Part shown: positions 7,394-16,448 of the stretch, one piece after another
Layout of the letters: every line of letters starts with the position of its first letter
How positions within the stretch are numbered: the stretch's first letter is position 1
Assembly (NCBI GenBank): GCA_011390515.1
Contig: JAABSJ010000032.1
Span: 1-36,731 of the forward strand
Length of the DNA: 36,731 nt
Direction of reading: 5' to 3'
Origin: Oscillatoria sp.
Lineage (GTDB): Bacteria > Cyanobacteriota > Cyanobacteriia > Cyanobacteriales > Laspinemataceae
Translations under genes and position numbers: made by a program
Notes under the pieces: generated by a model
Database searches by the model: none
What the model saw: only the letters and a program-made list of their open reading frames with translations
Told to the model about the DNA's origin: nothing

Positions 7394-7632
7394 ATGCCCA
7401 AACTATTTTTTAACGCTCCCCGAGGGCTGACCCTTTTCGTTCGTTTCCGGAACCTTCAGTGGCAGTTGCCCTCGGTTTTATCAGTGCATTGCTCCTGAAC
7501 CGTCAGCCCAAAACTAGCAATGCACAAGCTCTTACCACAGCGAATCAACAGGTCAAGGCTAAAGAGAAAGCAAAAATTGCTCTCCTATTATCAACGGGCG
7601 ATCGCCTCTCCATCCCGCGACTCTATGTTTAG
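7394..7632 (+). pseudogene. Internally deleted PEP-CTERM gene relic
   Basis: The start region (RBS, ATG 7394, then MPKLFFNAPRGLTLF) closely matches the start of the gene at 8524. After ~16 codons the sequence jumps straight to the PEP-CTERM tail, PEPSVAVALGFISALLLNRQ (from ~7449), but in another reading frame. Reading from the ATG therefore hits a TGA near 7496, while the tail frame runs open to TAG at 7630-7632. About 170 central codons present in both downstream paralogues are missing. It is a third family member destroyed by an internal, frame-breaking deletion. Confidence 0.85.
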
Positions 7633-7705
7633 AAAAACCCTCAACTACACTGCCACATTTTCTCATCAAAGACCTCAATCATAAATTAAAGAAGAGGACC
7701 TGATT

Positions 7706-8368
7706 ATGACCCGATTTTTCTTCAACCATCCCCGATTATTTGCGCTTTCCGCTGCCGTTCTGAGTTCACTAGGAGTATTGAGTGCAACTGAGGCCAATGC
7801 TTTAACATTTAATGCCACGATTTATGAATCTCCCTTTCCCTTTTTAGAAAACAGTGAAATTCAATATACCCTCGCGGATGGGATTTTCGATACCATCGTT
7901 TCTTCCCCAATTAATACCTTTTTCACCGATGAATATCCGCAATTTGGCCCTGAACCAACCGAACCGCTGACCCTTGTTCCCGAGGTGGTAACAGACTTTC
8001 AATGGAGCCTCGGAGGTCCCTTAGAACCTGTGGAATTTGGACGTTCAATTTTTGGCATTACCGATGCCGGATTATTCCTGCAAATTTTAGACCCCGATAC
8101 AGCCCCAATTTACCAAAATATTTTTATGTCCACGATCCAAGCACCCGAAGGACTGCCTTTGAGCGCTTGTAAAACTCAGGCTTGTGAAGGATCGGCCATG
8201 ATAGGCGGAAAAGGAGGATACGCGGGTTCTCGGATAATTCAAACTCCCTCGCAATCGGTTCCAGAACCTTCAGCCGCAGTCGCCCTGGGTTTGGTGAGTG
8301 CATTGATCCTCAAACGTCGCCGAAAAACTGTCAGCGTACCAGGGGTTGCCACTGCTGATCCGGAGTGA
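7706..8368 (+). CDS. PEP-CTERM sorting domain protein, paralogue 1
   Basis: A 220-residue exported protein. Residues 1-~33 form a Sec signal peptide (LSAAVLSSLGVLSATEANA). The middle part is a beta-rich domain of unknown function with YTLADGIFDTIVSS, SIFGIT and the cysteine pair SACKTQAC. Near residues 187-208 is the PEP-CTERM module: VPEPS, a hydrophobic helix (ALGLVSALIL) and KRRRK. Such proteins are cleaved and sorted by an exosortase, usually with EPS production. An unusual 13-residue tail (TVSVPGVATADPE) follows the basic cluster. An AGAGGA ribosome site precedes ATG 7706. It is paralogous to the gene at 8524 and the relic at 7394; no exosortase gene is in the window. Confidence 0.88.
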   Translation: MTRFFFNHPRLFALSAAVLSSLGVLSATEANALTFNATIYESPFPFLENSEIQYTLADGIFDTIVSSPINTFFTDEYPQFGPEPTEPLTLVPEVVTDFQWSLGGPLEPVEFGRSIFGITDAGLFLQILDPDTAPIYQNIFMSTIQAPEGLPLSACKTQACEGSAMIGGKGGYAGSRIIQTPSQSVPEPSAAVALGLVSALILKRRRKTVSVPGVATADPE

Positions 8369-8523
8369 AAGCACCGATAAAAACCTTGAAATTGGGTCTT
8401 TGGATTGATTTTCTATCCGAATCTTGCGATCGCCCCTCTGACTCCTAGTTCCTCCTGAATTCAAGGCTCGAAAAATCCGCTCATAACAGACCCATTTGAT
8501 TCCTTAAATAATAGGAGCATATT

Positions 8524-9204
8524 ATGCCCAAACTACTCTTAAACACTCCCCGACTCTTGACCCTTTTGGTTGCCCTTTTTAGTTCAATGGGAGTGCTGAG
8601 TGCGACTCCGGCAAATGGGTTGACGTTTAAAGGCATTGTTTATGACTCTCCCATGATTTCTTTTGACAACTTTGAAATTGAATATACCCTCGCTGATGGG
8701 ATTTTCGATACCATCGTTTCTTCTGAATTTAATACGTTTTTCATTGATGGAGAACACACTGTAGCGCCCGGTTCAACCGACACCCTAACCCTGGCGACGA
8801 TGGTCCCGGAGGTTATAATGGATTTTAAATGGTCATGGGGGGGCAGCTTACAGCCATTAGACGTCGAACTTTCTATTTTTGGAATCACGGAGTCTGGATT
8901 ATACCTGGAGATCCTAGACCCGAATCTACCCCCGCCTTACACAATGATTTTTAGTGCAAGCATACAAGCCCCCGAAGGCTTGTCGTTGAGCGCTTGTAAA
9001 ACTCAAGCTTGTGAACTGGTTGGGAGTATTTGGGGAAAAAGCGGATACCCCAGTTTTCAGATGATTCAAACTCCAGTGATGGAATCGCAATCTGTTCCCG
9101 AACCCTCAGCCGCGATCGCCCTCGGTTTTGTCGGTGCATTGCTCTTGAACCGTCGCCGAAAAACTGTCAGCGCACAAGCTGTTGCCACTGTATATCCACA
9201 GTAA
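8524..9204 (+). CDS. PEP-CTERM sorting domain protein, paralogue 2
   Basis: A 226-residue paralogue of the preceding gene with the same plan: signal peptide ending near TPANG, the shared YTLADGIFDTIVSS block, SIFGIT, the LSACKTQAC cysteine pair (C-X4-C), and a C-terminal VPEPS - hydrophobic helix - NRRRK sorting tag plus a short extension. AGGAG lies 8 bases before ATG 8524. The two intact copies keep the signal peptide, several central blocks and the tail, but diverge in loops between them. Likely a secreted surface or matrix protein; no catalytic motif is visible. Its end is 40 bases from the convergent GH74-like gene. Confidence 0.88.
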   Translation: MPKLLLNTPRLLTLLVALFSSMGVLSATPANGLTFKGIVYDSPMISFDNFEIEYTLADGIFDTIVSSEFNTFFIDGEHTVAPGSTDTLTLATMVPEVIMDFKWSWGGSLQPLDVELSIFGITESGLYLEILDPNLPPPYTMIFSASIQAPEGLSLSACKTQACELVGSIWGKSGYPSFQMIQTPVMESQSVPEPSAAIALGFVGALLLNRRRKTVSAQAVATVYPQ

Positions 9205-9244
9205 AAGCAACGATGACAGCAAAAATGGCGTTTTGGCTTGAGGG

Positions 9245-11416
9245 TTATTCATCGCCGATCACCCGGTAATAAATCCCCCGACCATTGGTCCCCACAAACA
9301 CTAAGCCAAACTGCTGTTGACTCGCTGCCATCACATTGGGTTGATTGCCAATAGGAATCTCCAGGTCGCCAATATCAATCCAAGTTTCTCCTAAATCCGG
9401 AGACCAAAAAATACTCTCCGGTTGATTAACAACTTTTCCATATAAATACAGGGCCGGAACTTCCTGTCCTGGGGCCGCTTTCCCAAAGGCAAATAAATAA
9501 GCCAATTCTACCCCAGTAACTTTGGAAAAACTCTCTCCCCCATCGGGCGATCGATGTAATCCTTCCTGGTCCAAACTGACCCAAACCTCTCCCTCAACTC
9601 CCGGCATTGTTTTCAGAAAATGCCAGTCCGAGTCGGGCAGATTTTGATGAATCTGTGCAAAAGATAATCCCCCATCTTGACTCTGATAAACCGTACCTTC
9701 GTGGTAATAATAAAAACGGTTACCATTCACCGAATCAGCCGCTAAAGGTTGAGACCATTTCCAAGGGCCTTTAATACTATCCGGTAACCCTTGAATCGGT
9801 TGCCATGACCGTCCATTATCTTGGGTTTGGATGCCTTGAGTATCACTGAGGGTTACGACAAATTGCTGGGGATTGGTGGCTGAAACTGCAACCCGCATCG
9901 GCATCATTTCTTCGGGAAATTGGGAGAATCGTTGCCAAGTTAACCCGCCATCAGCAGAGGTGGCCCCGCCATAGCGAGAGTTCCAACGATCGCCTCCAAC
10001 TCGCACTAAATTTTGAGGCGATTGGGCTGCATAATCTAGGCTATAAGTCTCTTGAAATGAATCGCGATCGGACCCAAAACGTTGAGGCGGAATCTGATCC
10101 AAACGCGAGTGATAAAATCCTTCCACATCGGCTACTGCACTCAGGAGTAAAGCACCCCTCGGGGGAGAAACGAGATCAAAGGTGACGATCTGTTCATGAC
10201 CTTCGGTGTAGTTGGTCCAAATGGGTCGATTCTCGTTAAAGTTATCAGTTTTCCAGACTCCATACCAGTCCGATAACCAGACTCGACCCCGAATGAGCGG
10301 GTCAAATTCCAAAGCAGACAAATGATTACTAAAATAATCATCCGGCAACCAGGAAACGGTATTATTAATCTGGGATTTTTTCTCAGTCCAAGTCACCCCG
10401 CCATCTCGGGAATGGTAAAGTTGAGTTCGGGTGGTTTCGCCATGACTGACAATCAGTTCTTGGGGATTTTCGGGATGAAGACTTAACCCATTAAAGGGGG
10501 GAGTTTCGCGACCCATCAAGCGCCGAAAAGGGTTTTTCGGGGGCGTAATATCTTGCCAGGTTTCCTGGAGATATTTGCTAACGCCTTGGGCATGGGTTAC
10601 ATAGAGGGTGCTATCGGAGGCGATGGCTAATTTAAAGGCATGAGAGGGACTGTTAGGAAGGGGATTCCAGGTGGTTCCGCCATCGGTGGATTCATAGAGG
10701 CGATCGCCGTAAACGCTGGCATAAATTTGGTTGGCTTGGTTGGGGTCAAAAGCGATCGCCAGAATGCCAATTTTTGAGTCGGAAGGGGTGGGAAAACCGG
10801 GGACGGGGTTCCAGGTCATTCCGGCATCAATGGACCGCCACAAGCCATTTTGTCGGGACCCAAATAACAGCAAATTCGAGTCATGGGGACTGACTACCAG
10901 GCGATTTCCCGCCCCGCGCAGTTCTTCGTTGCCTCCCATTGGCAGGCGCAGATCCGACTGCACCCAAGTTTGACCGCGATCGCTAGACTTAAAAATTGTC
11001 CCAGGTTCGGCCCATAAATATTTGCCCGCAGCAATATACACTTGGTCGGGATTGTTGGGGTCAAGTGCTAAGGCTTCCCCGCCATAGTAACCACTTTCGG
11101 ACCGAGTAAAGCGATCGGTCAGGGGTATCCACCGGGTATCGGTTGGGTCCCAGCGATAGAACCCTCCCATATCCGTGCGGATATATCCTAAGTTAGGCAC
11201 TTGGGGATGGAGATAGATCCCCGTGACATATCCTCCACCCCCCACTGCCACATTATTCCACCCGGAGGGAAACTCGGTTTGGATCGCTTGGGGTTGAATC
11301 TCCTCTGGAGACTTGCAAGCCGTCAAGGCGATCAATTGTAAGAGGAACATGGCTAAAAGTGCGATACTTTTTCGGGAGTACATCCCCCAGTTCCAACCCC
11401 CGGGGGATCTATTCAT
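9245..11416 (-). CDS. GH74-like beta-propeller glycosidase, predicted lipoprotein
   Basis: About 723 residues. The N-terminus has a lipoprotein signal (FLLQLIALTAC, lipobox LTAC, Cys ~34), so it is probably tethered outside the cytoplasmic membrane. The rest is a WD/BNR-type tandem propeller with many SxDxGxTW Asp-box motifs (SSDRGQTW, STDGGTTW, SRDGGVTW). GH74 xyloglucanase signatures are present: GGGGYVTGIYLHP, YIRTDMGGFYRW (Asp ~82) and LLSAVADVEGFYH (Asp ~430), the two positions expected for the catalytic aspartates. It follows the GH5 gene by 17 bases on the same strand. A TTG overlapping the GH5 stop (11437) or an ATG at 11383 directly before the signal peptide are alternative starts. 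The substrate is unknown; it may act on the EPS made by this locus. Confidence 0.85.
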   Translation of the reverse strand: MNRSPGGWNWGMYSRKSIALLAMFLLQLIALTACKSPEEIQPQAIQTEFPSGWNNVAVGGGGYVTGIYLHPQVPNLGYIRTDMGGFYRWDPTDTRWIPLTDRFTRSESGYYGGEALALDPNNPDQVYIAAGKYLWAEPGTIFKSSDRGQTWVQSDLRLPMGGNEELRGAGNRLVVSPHDSNLLLFGSRQNGLWRSIDAGMTWNPVPGFPTPSDSKIGILAIAFDPNQANQIYASVYGDRLYESTDGGTTWNPLPNSPSHAFKLAIASDSTLYVTHAQGVSKYLQETWQDITPPKNPFRRLMGRETPPFNGLSLHPENPQELIVSHGETTRTQLYHSRDGGVTWTEKKSQINNTVSWLPDDYFSNHLSALEFDPLIRGRVWLSDWYGVWKTDNFNENRPIWTNYTEGHEQIVTFDLVSPPRGALLLSAVADVEGFYHSRLDQIPPQRFGSDRDSFQETYSLDYAAQSPQNLVRVGGDRWNSRYGGATSADGGLTWQRFSQFPEEMMPMRVAVSATNPQQFVVTLSDTQGIQTQDNGRSWQPIQGLPDSIKGPWKWSQPLAADSVNGNRFYYYHEGTVYQSQDGGLSFAQIHQNLPDSDWHFLKTMPGVEGEVWVSLDQEGLHRSPDGGESFSKVTGVELAYLFAFGKAAPGQEVPALYLYGKVVNQPESIFWSPDLGETWIDIGDLEIPIGNQPNVMAASQQQFGLVFVGTNGRGIYYRVIGDE

Positions 11417-11433
11417 GGGTGAGTTAATCTCGC

Positions 11434-12534
11434 TCAATTTCGGGGATATTCTCCATGATTATCTTTCCACACTTGCTCACCCAGCCAAGTTAAGTTGGTG
11501 GGATTCTCACAGCTATCGATATGATGACCTCCGCCATTATCCGTGGTGGTTAATTCAAAATTATCTCCCCCCCACCAAGCCCAAACAATCCGCCCGATAT
11601 TGCGAGGGACGGCTGTATTGAACATGAACTCAACCGGAGACTTAAATTCGGCATTTTTTTCAATCCCATATTCTCCGATAATTAAGGGGATATTTTGGGC
11701 AGCAGCCCGGTCTAAATAATCGGCCATTTTGGTTTGAGAAAATTTCCATTGGTCATAGAAATGAACGCTAAACACTAAATTGTCGTAGCGTTTACCGTTA
11801 AAATTCATGAGTTTTTGAGACTGTCCTAAAATGGCACTTTTTTCCGAAGAAACCGATTTAGAATTCCACTCCCCCACATCTTGGCCCCAGTAATGCCCAT
11901 CAATCACGATCATGTTGTCTGCGCCGACTTCATCGCGAATCACTTGAATGACTTCTTGATGAACTTTCAACCATTTATCAATATTGGCGCTACTCTCATG
12001 ACCCCCGGGTTCATTCATGATATTGAACCAGACATAAGGGTTGTTTTTATAGGTGGTGGCTAGGTCCCGATAGAAATCTTTGAGGGTTTCTAAATCTTCA
12101 CCTTCATAGTAAGACCCGGTGTGATCATGGGCTTCTACCATCGTAACTAAACCGCGCCCGGTGTAAATGTCAATGATTTCTTCAATCGTGCCATTTTCGT
12201 CGTAGGATATTTGGCCGCCTAAGAGTCGGATATTGACGCGGACGGTGTTAAAATTCCAGCAGTCGGCGACTAAATCGACATAGCTGGGGGTATTTCCCGG
12301 CCAGCCAAAATCAGGCCCGTTGATATTGGTTCCTTTAATCAGGAATTCTGAGCCATCTGGGGCATAAATTTTACCATTTTTCACTTCAAAATTGCCGCGA
12401 TTTTGGGCCAGCAAATCGCGGTTTTCGAGGGCAAAGGACCCGATGGCGAACACCGTGGCAGATGCCGCCAATGCGATCGCAGTCCCCGCTAAAATAGAGT
12501 TTCGCATCTTTCCTTGAAACCAATGGTTAAACAT
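11434..12534 (-). CDS. GH5-type glycoside hydrolase (cellulase/mannanase-like), secreted
   Basis: About 366 residues. An N-terminal hydrophobic segment (ILAGTAIALAASATVFAIGSF, residues ~13-35) suggests export or membrane anchoring. The TIM-barrel domain has GH5 features: FLIKGTNINGPDFGWPG, NTVRVNIR, the acid/base in NIMNEPG (Glu ~175), HFYDQW, and the nucleophile in IIGEYGI (Glu ~288). Both catalytic glutamates are present, so it should be active on a beta-1,4-glucan or mannan-like chain. A GTG at 12540 or ATG at 12507 are alternative starts. The GH74-like gene follows almost immediately, suggesting co-expression. Its position at the end of an EPS locus fits a role in trimming, release or turnover of the polymer. 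Confidence 0.9.
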   Translation of the reverse strand: MFNHWFQGKMRNSILAGTAIALAASATVFAIGSFALENRDLLAQNRGNFEVKNGKIYAPDGSEFLIKGTNINGPDFGWPGNTPSYVDLVADCWNFNTVRVNIRLLGGQISYDENGTIEEIIDIYTGRGLVTMVEAHDHTGSYYEGEDLETLKDFYRDLATTYKNNPYVWFNIMNEPGGHESSANIDKWLKVHQEVIQVIRDEVGADNMIVIDGHYWGQDVGEWNSKSVSSEKSAILGQSQKLMNFNGKRYDNLVFSVHFYDQWKFSQTKMADYLDRAAAQNIPLIIGEYGIEKNAEFKSPVEFMFNTAVPRNIGRIVWAWWGGDNFELTTTDNGGGHHIDSCENPTNLTWLGEQVWKDNHGEYPRN

Positions 12535-12694
12535 TGTCACAATCCGATCAGGTTTTCAGTGGGTTTAGGCCAAATTTGGTTTGTAAAAACCTTAAATAGC
12601 ACGCTATCATGGGGCTTAATCTGGAAAGCCCCAACCGGATGCGGTGAGGGCTATTTCTCCATGTTAACGCCCGATCGCAGGCGATCGCCAAGGG

Positions 12695-13762
12695 CTATTT
12701 TAGGGATACCCCAATTCCGACGCTGGATGGGGAGGTTTCGGGATGGCGATCGCGTTGAATTTGCTGGTGTTGGGTAGAACCATTCAACTGGTTGCCGCGA
12801 TTCTCGATCCAAGTATAAACCGAGGCGGGTAACAACCACAGAACATAAGCCGCAATTAGGGTTAACAGGGTGCGTCGGGGTTGTTCCAGGAGGATGCGCC
12901 AGTAGGTGAATAGAGCGCGATTGATTAATTCTACGGCAACTTTGCCATTTTTAACGCGAATGGCACTGCGGGCGAGATATCGCAGTTCGTAGGCGATCGC
13001 CAGATCCCACCATTGGGCGATCGCTTCCGGTGCATAGGACCGGGTTTTTTCTAACACCTGTTCCCAACTTTCCATCTGCTTAAGATAGTTCGCCGAAAGA
13101 CCTCCCGTATTCACCCGGTATAAGGTGAGTGCTTCGGGAATTCCCTCAATTTTCCAGTCCGTGGTTAAGGCAATTCTTAACCAACATTCAATATCTTCCG
13201 ACTGCCGAAATGCTTCATCAAAGTAGAACGTTTCCACGGTTCCATAGCGGTTTTCTTCAAACTCAATCGCCTCAAAGACTTCTCGCCGAATCACAGGAGT
13301 TGAACCATTTCCTAAAGGACTGCCACGCAACAAACAAGGCACATCAATATCGGTTAATTGGGGCATCAAATAAGTGCCAGTGGGATTCCCCGATTCGTCA
13401 ATTAAAGCCGAACGACTGAAACTAATTCCCACATCTACCGCCGATTCGAGATGTTCAAGATGTTTCGCCAGCTTATCGGGTTCCCACAAATCATCGCTAT
13501 CTAAAAAGGCTAAATATTCCCCTTGAGCGTGACGAATCCCGGTATTTCTTGCGCCCGCTAATCCCCGATTGGCTTGGTGAATAATTTTAATTCTGGGGTC
13601 ATCGAACTGTTGCTGACAAATTTCTATACTCCGGTCTGGTGACCCATCATCCACGATTAACAGTTCAAAATGGCGATAGGTTTGAGCCAAAACTGAGCGA
13701 ATGGTATCAGCAATATATCCCTCGACATTGTAAACGGGAACAATCACAGAAACAAATTTCAT
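12695..13762 (-). CDS. Family 2 glycosyltransferase (EPS locus)
   Basis: A 355-residue enzyme. Residues 1-~110 form a GT-A nucleotide-sugar domain with VSVIVPVYNVEGYI, LIVDDGSPDRS, NRGLAGARNTGI and the metal-binding DSDD (FLDSDDLWEPDKL). A C-terminal hydrophobic stretch (LLTLIAAYVLWLLPASVYTW) probably docks it on the inner membrane. It would add one sugar to a lipid-linked repeat unit. An AGGAGA ribosome site precedes ATG 13762. It is clearly paralogous over most of its length to the gene at 13991-15016, including the shared middle part LLRGSPLGNGSTPVIRRE and the ESWEQVLEKTRSYAPE region. The ~45-residue tail after the hydrophobic segment is polar and unlike its sister. Confidence 0.92.
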   Translation of the reverse strand: MKFVSVIVPVYNVEGYIADTIRSVLAQTYRHFELLIVDDGSPDRSIEICQQQFDDPRIKIIHQANRGLAGARNTGIRHAQGEYLAFLDSDDLWEPDKLAKHLEHLESAVDVGISFSRSALIDESGNPTGTYLMPQLTDIDVPCLLRGSPLGNGSTPVIRREVFEAIEFEENRYGTVETFYFDEAFRQSEDIECWLRIALTTDWKIEGIPEALTLYRVNTGGLSANYLKQMESWEQVLEKTRSYAPEAIAQWWDLAIAYELRYLARSAIRVKNGKVAVELINRALFTYWRILLEQPRRTLLTLIAAYVLWLLPASVYTWIENRGNQLNGSTQHQQIQRDRHPETSPSSVGIGVSLK

Positions 13763-13990
13763 CGGTTTAATCTCCTAAAAAAGCAATATTTGGAGTAGGG
13801 TGGGCATTGATAATTGATGTTAGGGTATCATCATACCTATTCCCATCCCGGTAATTAACTGCAAAAAAGGGGGGCTTAACGTCAGGATTAGCAATTGGAG
13901 TGAAAAAATTAGAAACCCTAAAAAATTGTTTAGAAATGCCTCGTTTCCCAAAATGAAAACGAAGCAAAATCTCGGATTTAACAAGAGGAA

Positions 13991-15016
13991 TTAAATTTTA
14001 AATTGGGCAACTTTACGCTTTTGACTGCGGGCTGATAGTTTTATGCCCAGTTCTTCCAGTTGCTGATACAAAGACTTAGGAAGTAAAGACAAGAAACAGG
14101 CTGCTGCGAAGGTCACTCCAGTTCGGATCGGTTCTTCTATCCACATTTTCGGGTGAGTAACGCTCGCATCCCAGGCCAATTTTAGAGCGGTTGGACCATC
14201 GCGTAAGGTAACAGCACGGCGAGCGAGATATCGCAGGTGATAAGCCCGGGCTGGTTTTTCCCATTGAGCCATCTCTTTGGGGGCATAATTGCGGGTTTTT
14301 TCGAGAAGTCTTTCCCAAGACTCTTGTTTGCTTAATAATTTGGCGGAGAGTCCTTTAGAATTAATCCGATATAAAGTTAGGATTTCGCCAATTCCCTCCA
14401 TTTTCCAGCCAGCTTGGAGAGCAATCCGGAACCAGAAATCAACATCTTCTGAGGATTGTAATGCCTTTTCTTCGTCCCAATAAAAATCGGTGAGTTCTCC
14501 ATTGAGGTAATCTTGAAATTTAATCTGGTCAATCGCTTCCTTGCGAATAACTGCTGAGGAGCCATTGCTAATCGGATTACGGCAGAGGATATCTCGGATC
14601 GTAATGTCAGTCAGCTTTGGCATTTGATAGAGTCCCATCGGTTCTCCCGCTTCATCGATAAAAGCAGACTGGGTATAGCTGATCCCAATTTGAGGAGATT
14701 GCTCCAAATGCTCAACTTGCTTTTCGATTTTTTCAGGTAACCACAGATCATCCCCATCGAGAATGGCAATATAGTCTCCTTGAGCATGACGCATTGCGGT
14801 ATTTCGTGCGGCACTTGCCCCTCTATTTTTCTGACGAATTAATTTCAGGCGGGGATCTTTAAAGGTTTCGCATACTTCAGCCGAGCGATCCGTTGATCCG
14901 TCATCAACCACGATAATTTCTAAGTGTTTGTAAGTCTGATTGAGGACGGACTGCAAGGTAGCAGCCAGAAGAGATTCCATGTTGTAAACTGAAATAATCA
15001 CAGACACTAATTTCAT
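13991..15016 (-). CDS. Family 2 glycosyltransferase (EPS locus), paralogue
   Basis: A 341-residue GT2 enzyme with VSVIISVYNMESLLAA, IIVVDDGSTDRS, NRGASAARNTAM and DGDD (ILDGDDLWLPEK) as the metal/nucleotide motif. A hydrophobic C-terminal segment (TGVTFAAACFLSLLPKSLY) is shared with the downstream paralogue. The pair probably arose by tandem duplication and now adds different sugars. AAAGGT lies before ATG 15016. Gaps of 169 and 228 bases separate it from the flippase and the second GT2, so internal promoters are possible. Confidence 0.92.
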   Translation of the reverse strand: MKLVSVIISVYNMESLLAATLQSVLNQTYKHLEIIVVDDGSTDRSAEVCETFKDPRLKLIRQKNRGASAARNTAMRHAQGDYIAILDGDDLWLPEKIEKQVEHLEQSPQIGISYTQSAFIDEAGEPMGLYQMPKLTDITIRDILCRNPISNGSSAVIRKEAIDQIKFQDYLNGELTDFYWDEEKALQSSEDVDFWFRIALQAGWKMEGIGEILTLYRINSKGLSAKLLSKQESWERLLEKTRNYAPKEMAQWEKPARAYHLRYLARRAVTLRDGPTALKLAWDASVTHPKMWIEEPIRTGVTFAAACFLSLLPKSLYQQLEELGIKLSARSQKRKVAQFKI

Positions 15017-15185
15017 AAATTTATACCTTTTTTGATGGTGATCCGAAAGTTGGTTTCAATTACATTCGATTGTATCAAAAGTTCTCCCTGAGTCAAAAAT
15101 ATCCTCAAAGTCACTCAGGGTGAATCAGTCTAAAATTTTCAAGAAATAGAAACTGCTGCCAAAAGATAGACTGATTGGGAGATGA

Positions 15186-16448
15186 TTAATGAGGGCGGTT
15201 AAATGCGTATCGACTCGCCCAAATTGTATAGGCAGGTAAGGCGATCGCATGAACGATTAATACGGTAAATGCTAATCCAATAACTTGCCATTGAATACCC
15301 ACAAATAAGCTGAGGGTAAAGACTATAGTAAAGATGATATTCCACCGAAAATCGATATCGGGTCGGCCAATTGCGATCATTAACTGAGAGGCGGCATCAC
15401 CGAAGGGGCGAGGGATAGCTGAGATGCAGATAATCATTAAGACTGGAATGGCTTCAATCCATTTTTCTCCAAAAACAATGGGGACATAGAAGGGGGCCAA
15501 AGTCGATTGTAAGAGCGCCAAGGGAATGATTAATGCCCCAATCATCTTTAAACTCTTATAAAACTGCTGCTTCATTTTACCCCAGTCTTGCCGCATGGAA
15601 CACAAATGAGGTAATAAGGCCGAGTTAATTGATTTAATGATACTCAGGCTAATCCCCAATCCAGCATTAAAGGCAAAGAAATAAATTCCTAACTCCTTAA
15701 TCCCTAAGAAGCGACCTACAAGCAGATAATCTAGGTTTGTCCTGAGTGTTTTTAATAGTTCAACTCCTAAGACATTTTTACCAAATCCAAAAATTTCAGA
15801 CCATTTTTCTTTGCGGAATTTTCCACTAGGACGCCAGGAATGGTTTCGCAAATAGATATAAACCCACAAGGGAGTGACGAGGAGTTGAGGAATGACGATC
15901 GCCCAGATGCCTAAACCCAATATGGCGAAGACGAGGGACAAAAGATTACTGGAACCCTGAACTAATGTCTGATTGAGAGCTTGGATTTCTAAGCGATTTT
16001 CTCGGCGCAGTAATATCGCTTGCACCACCCCTATAGGGGTTATTAAAAAGACCCCTCCCAAAACGGTGATGGGTAGAATCAGATTGTTATCGCCATAAAA
16101 CCAGGCAATGGGAAAAGCCACAACTGCCTGAGCTAAGAACAAGCCGCTATAGAGGACCCAACACAACCAATAGGCGTTTCGACATAAGTCTTCCAGTTCT
16201 TCCGGTTCGGCTTGAATGAGTTTAGCACCAATTCCAATGTCGGTAAAGACCCGGGTAAATTCATAAGTGGTTAAAACAATGGCTGCCAACCCATAATCAT
16301 ATTGGGTTAAAAACCGGGCTAAAACCACGGTGGTCATTAAGCGCACAATTCGGATGGCAAATTCTGCCCCAGCCAGCCAGCCAATATTCTGAACAAATTT
16401 GTTATTGAGCTTCTTTTTAACTTTAGTTTGAAAGGTTGTAAAGTTCAT
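15186..16448 (-). CDS. Wzx-type polysaccharide flippase (MOP superfamily)
   Basis: A 420-residue integral membrane protein with about 12 hydrophobic helices. It has the family's N-terminal pattern IGWLAGAEFAIRIVRLMTTV then LARFLTQYDYGLAAIVLT, and TDIGIGAKLIQ. Such proteins move lipid-linked repeat units from the cytoplasmic to the outer face of the inner membrane. ATG 16448 (MNFTTFQTK) is chosen: it overlaps the end of the APH-fold gene by 26 bases, indicating translational coupling. A longer reading from 16535 would add 29 polar residues not expected in this family. Confidence 0.9.
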   Translation of the reverse strand: MNFTTFQTKVKKKLNNKFVQNIGWLAGAEFAIRIVRLMTTVVLARFLTQYDYGLAAIVLTTYEFTRVFTDIGIGAKLIQAEPEELEDLCRNAYWLCWVLYSGLFLAQAVVAFPIAWFYGDNNLILPITVLGGVFLITPIGVVQAILLRRENRLEIQALNQTLVQGSSNLLSLVFAILGLGIWAIVIPQLLVTPLWVYIYLRNHSWRPSGKFRKEKWSEIFGFGKNVLGVELLKTLRTNLDYLLVGRFLGIKELGIYFFAFNAGLGISLSIIKSINSALLPHLCSMRQDWGKMKQQFYKSLKMIGALIIPLALLQSTLAPFYVPIVFGEKWIEAIPVLMIICISAIPRPFGDAASQLMIAIGRPDIDFRWNIIFTIVFTLSLFVGIQWQVIGLAFTVLIVHAIALPAYTIWASRYAFNRPH

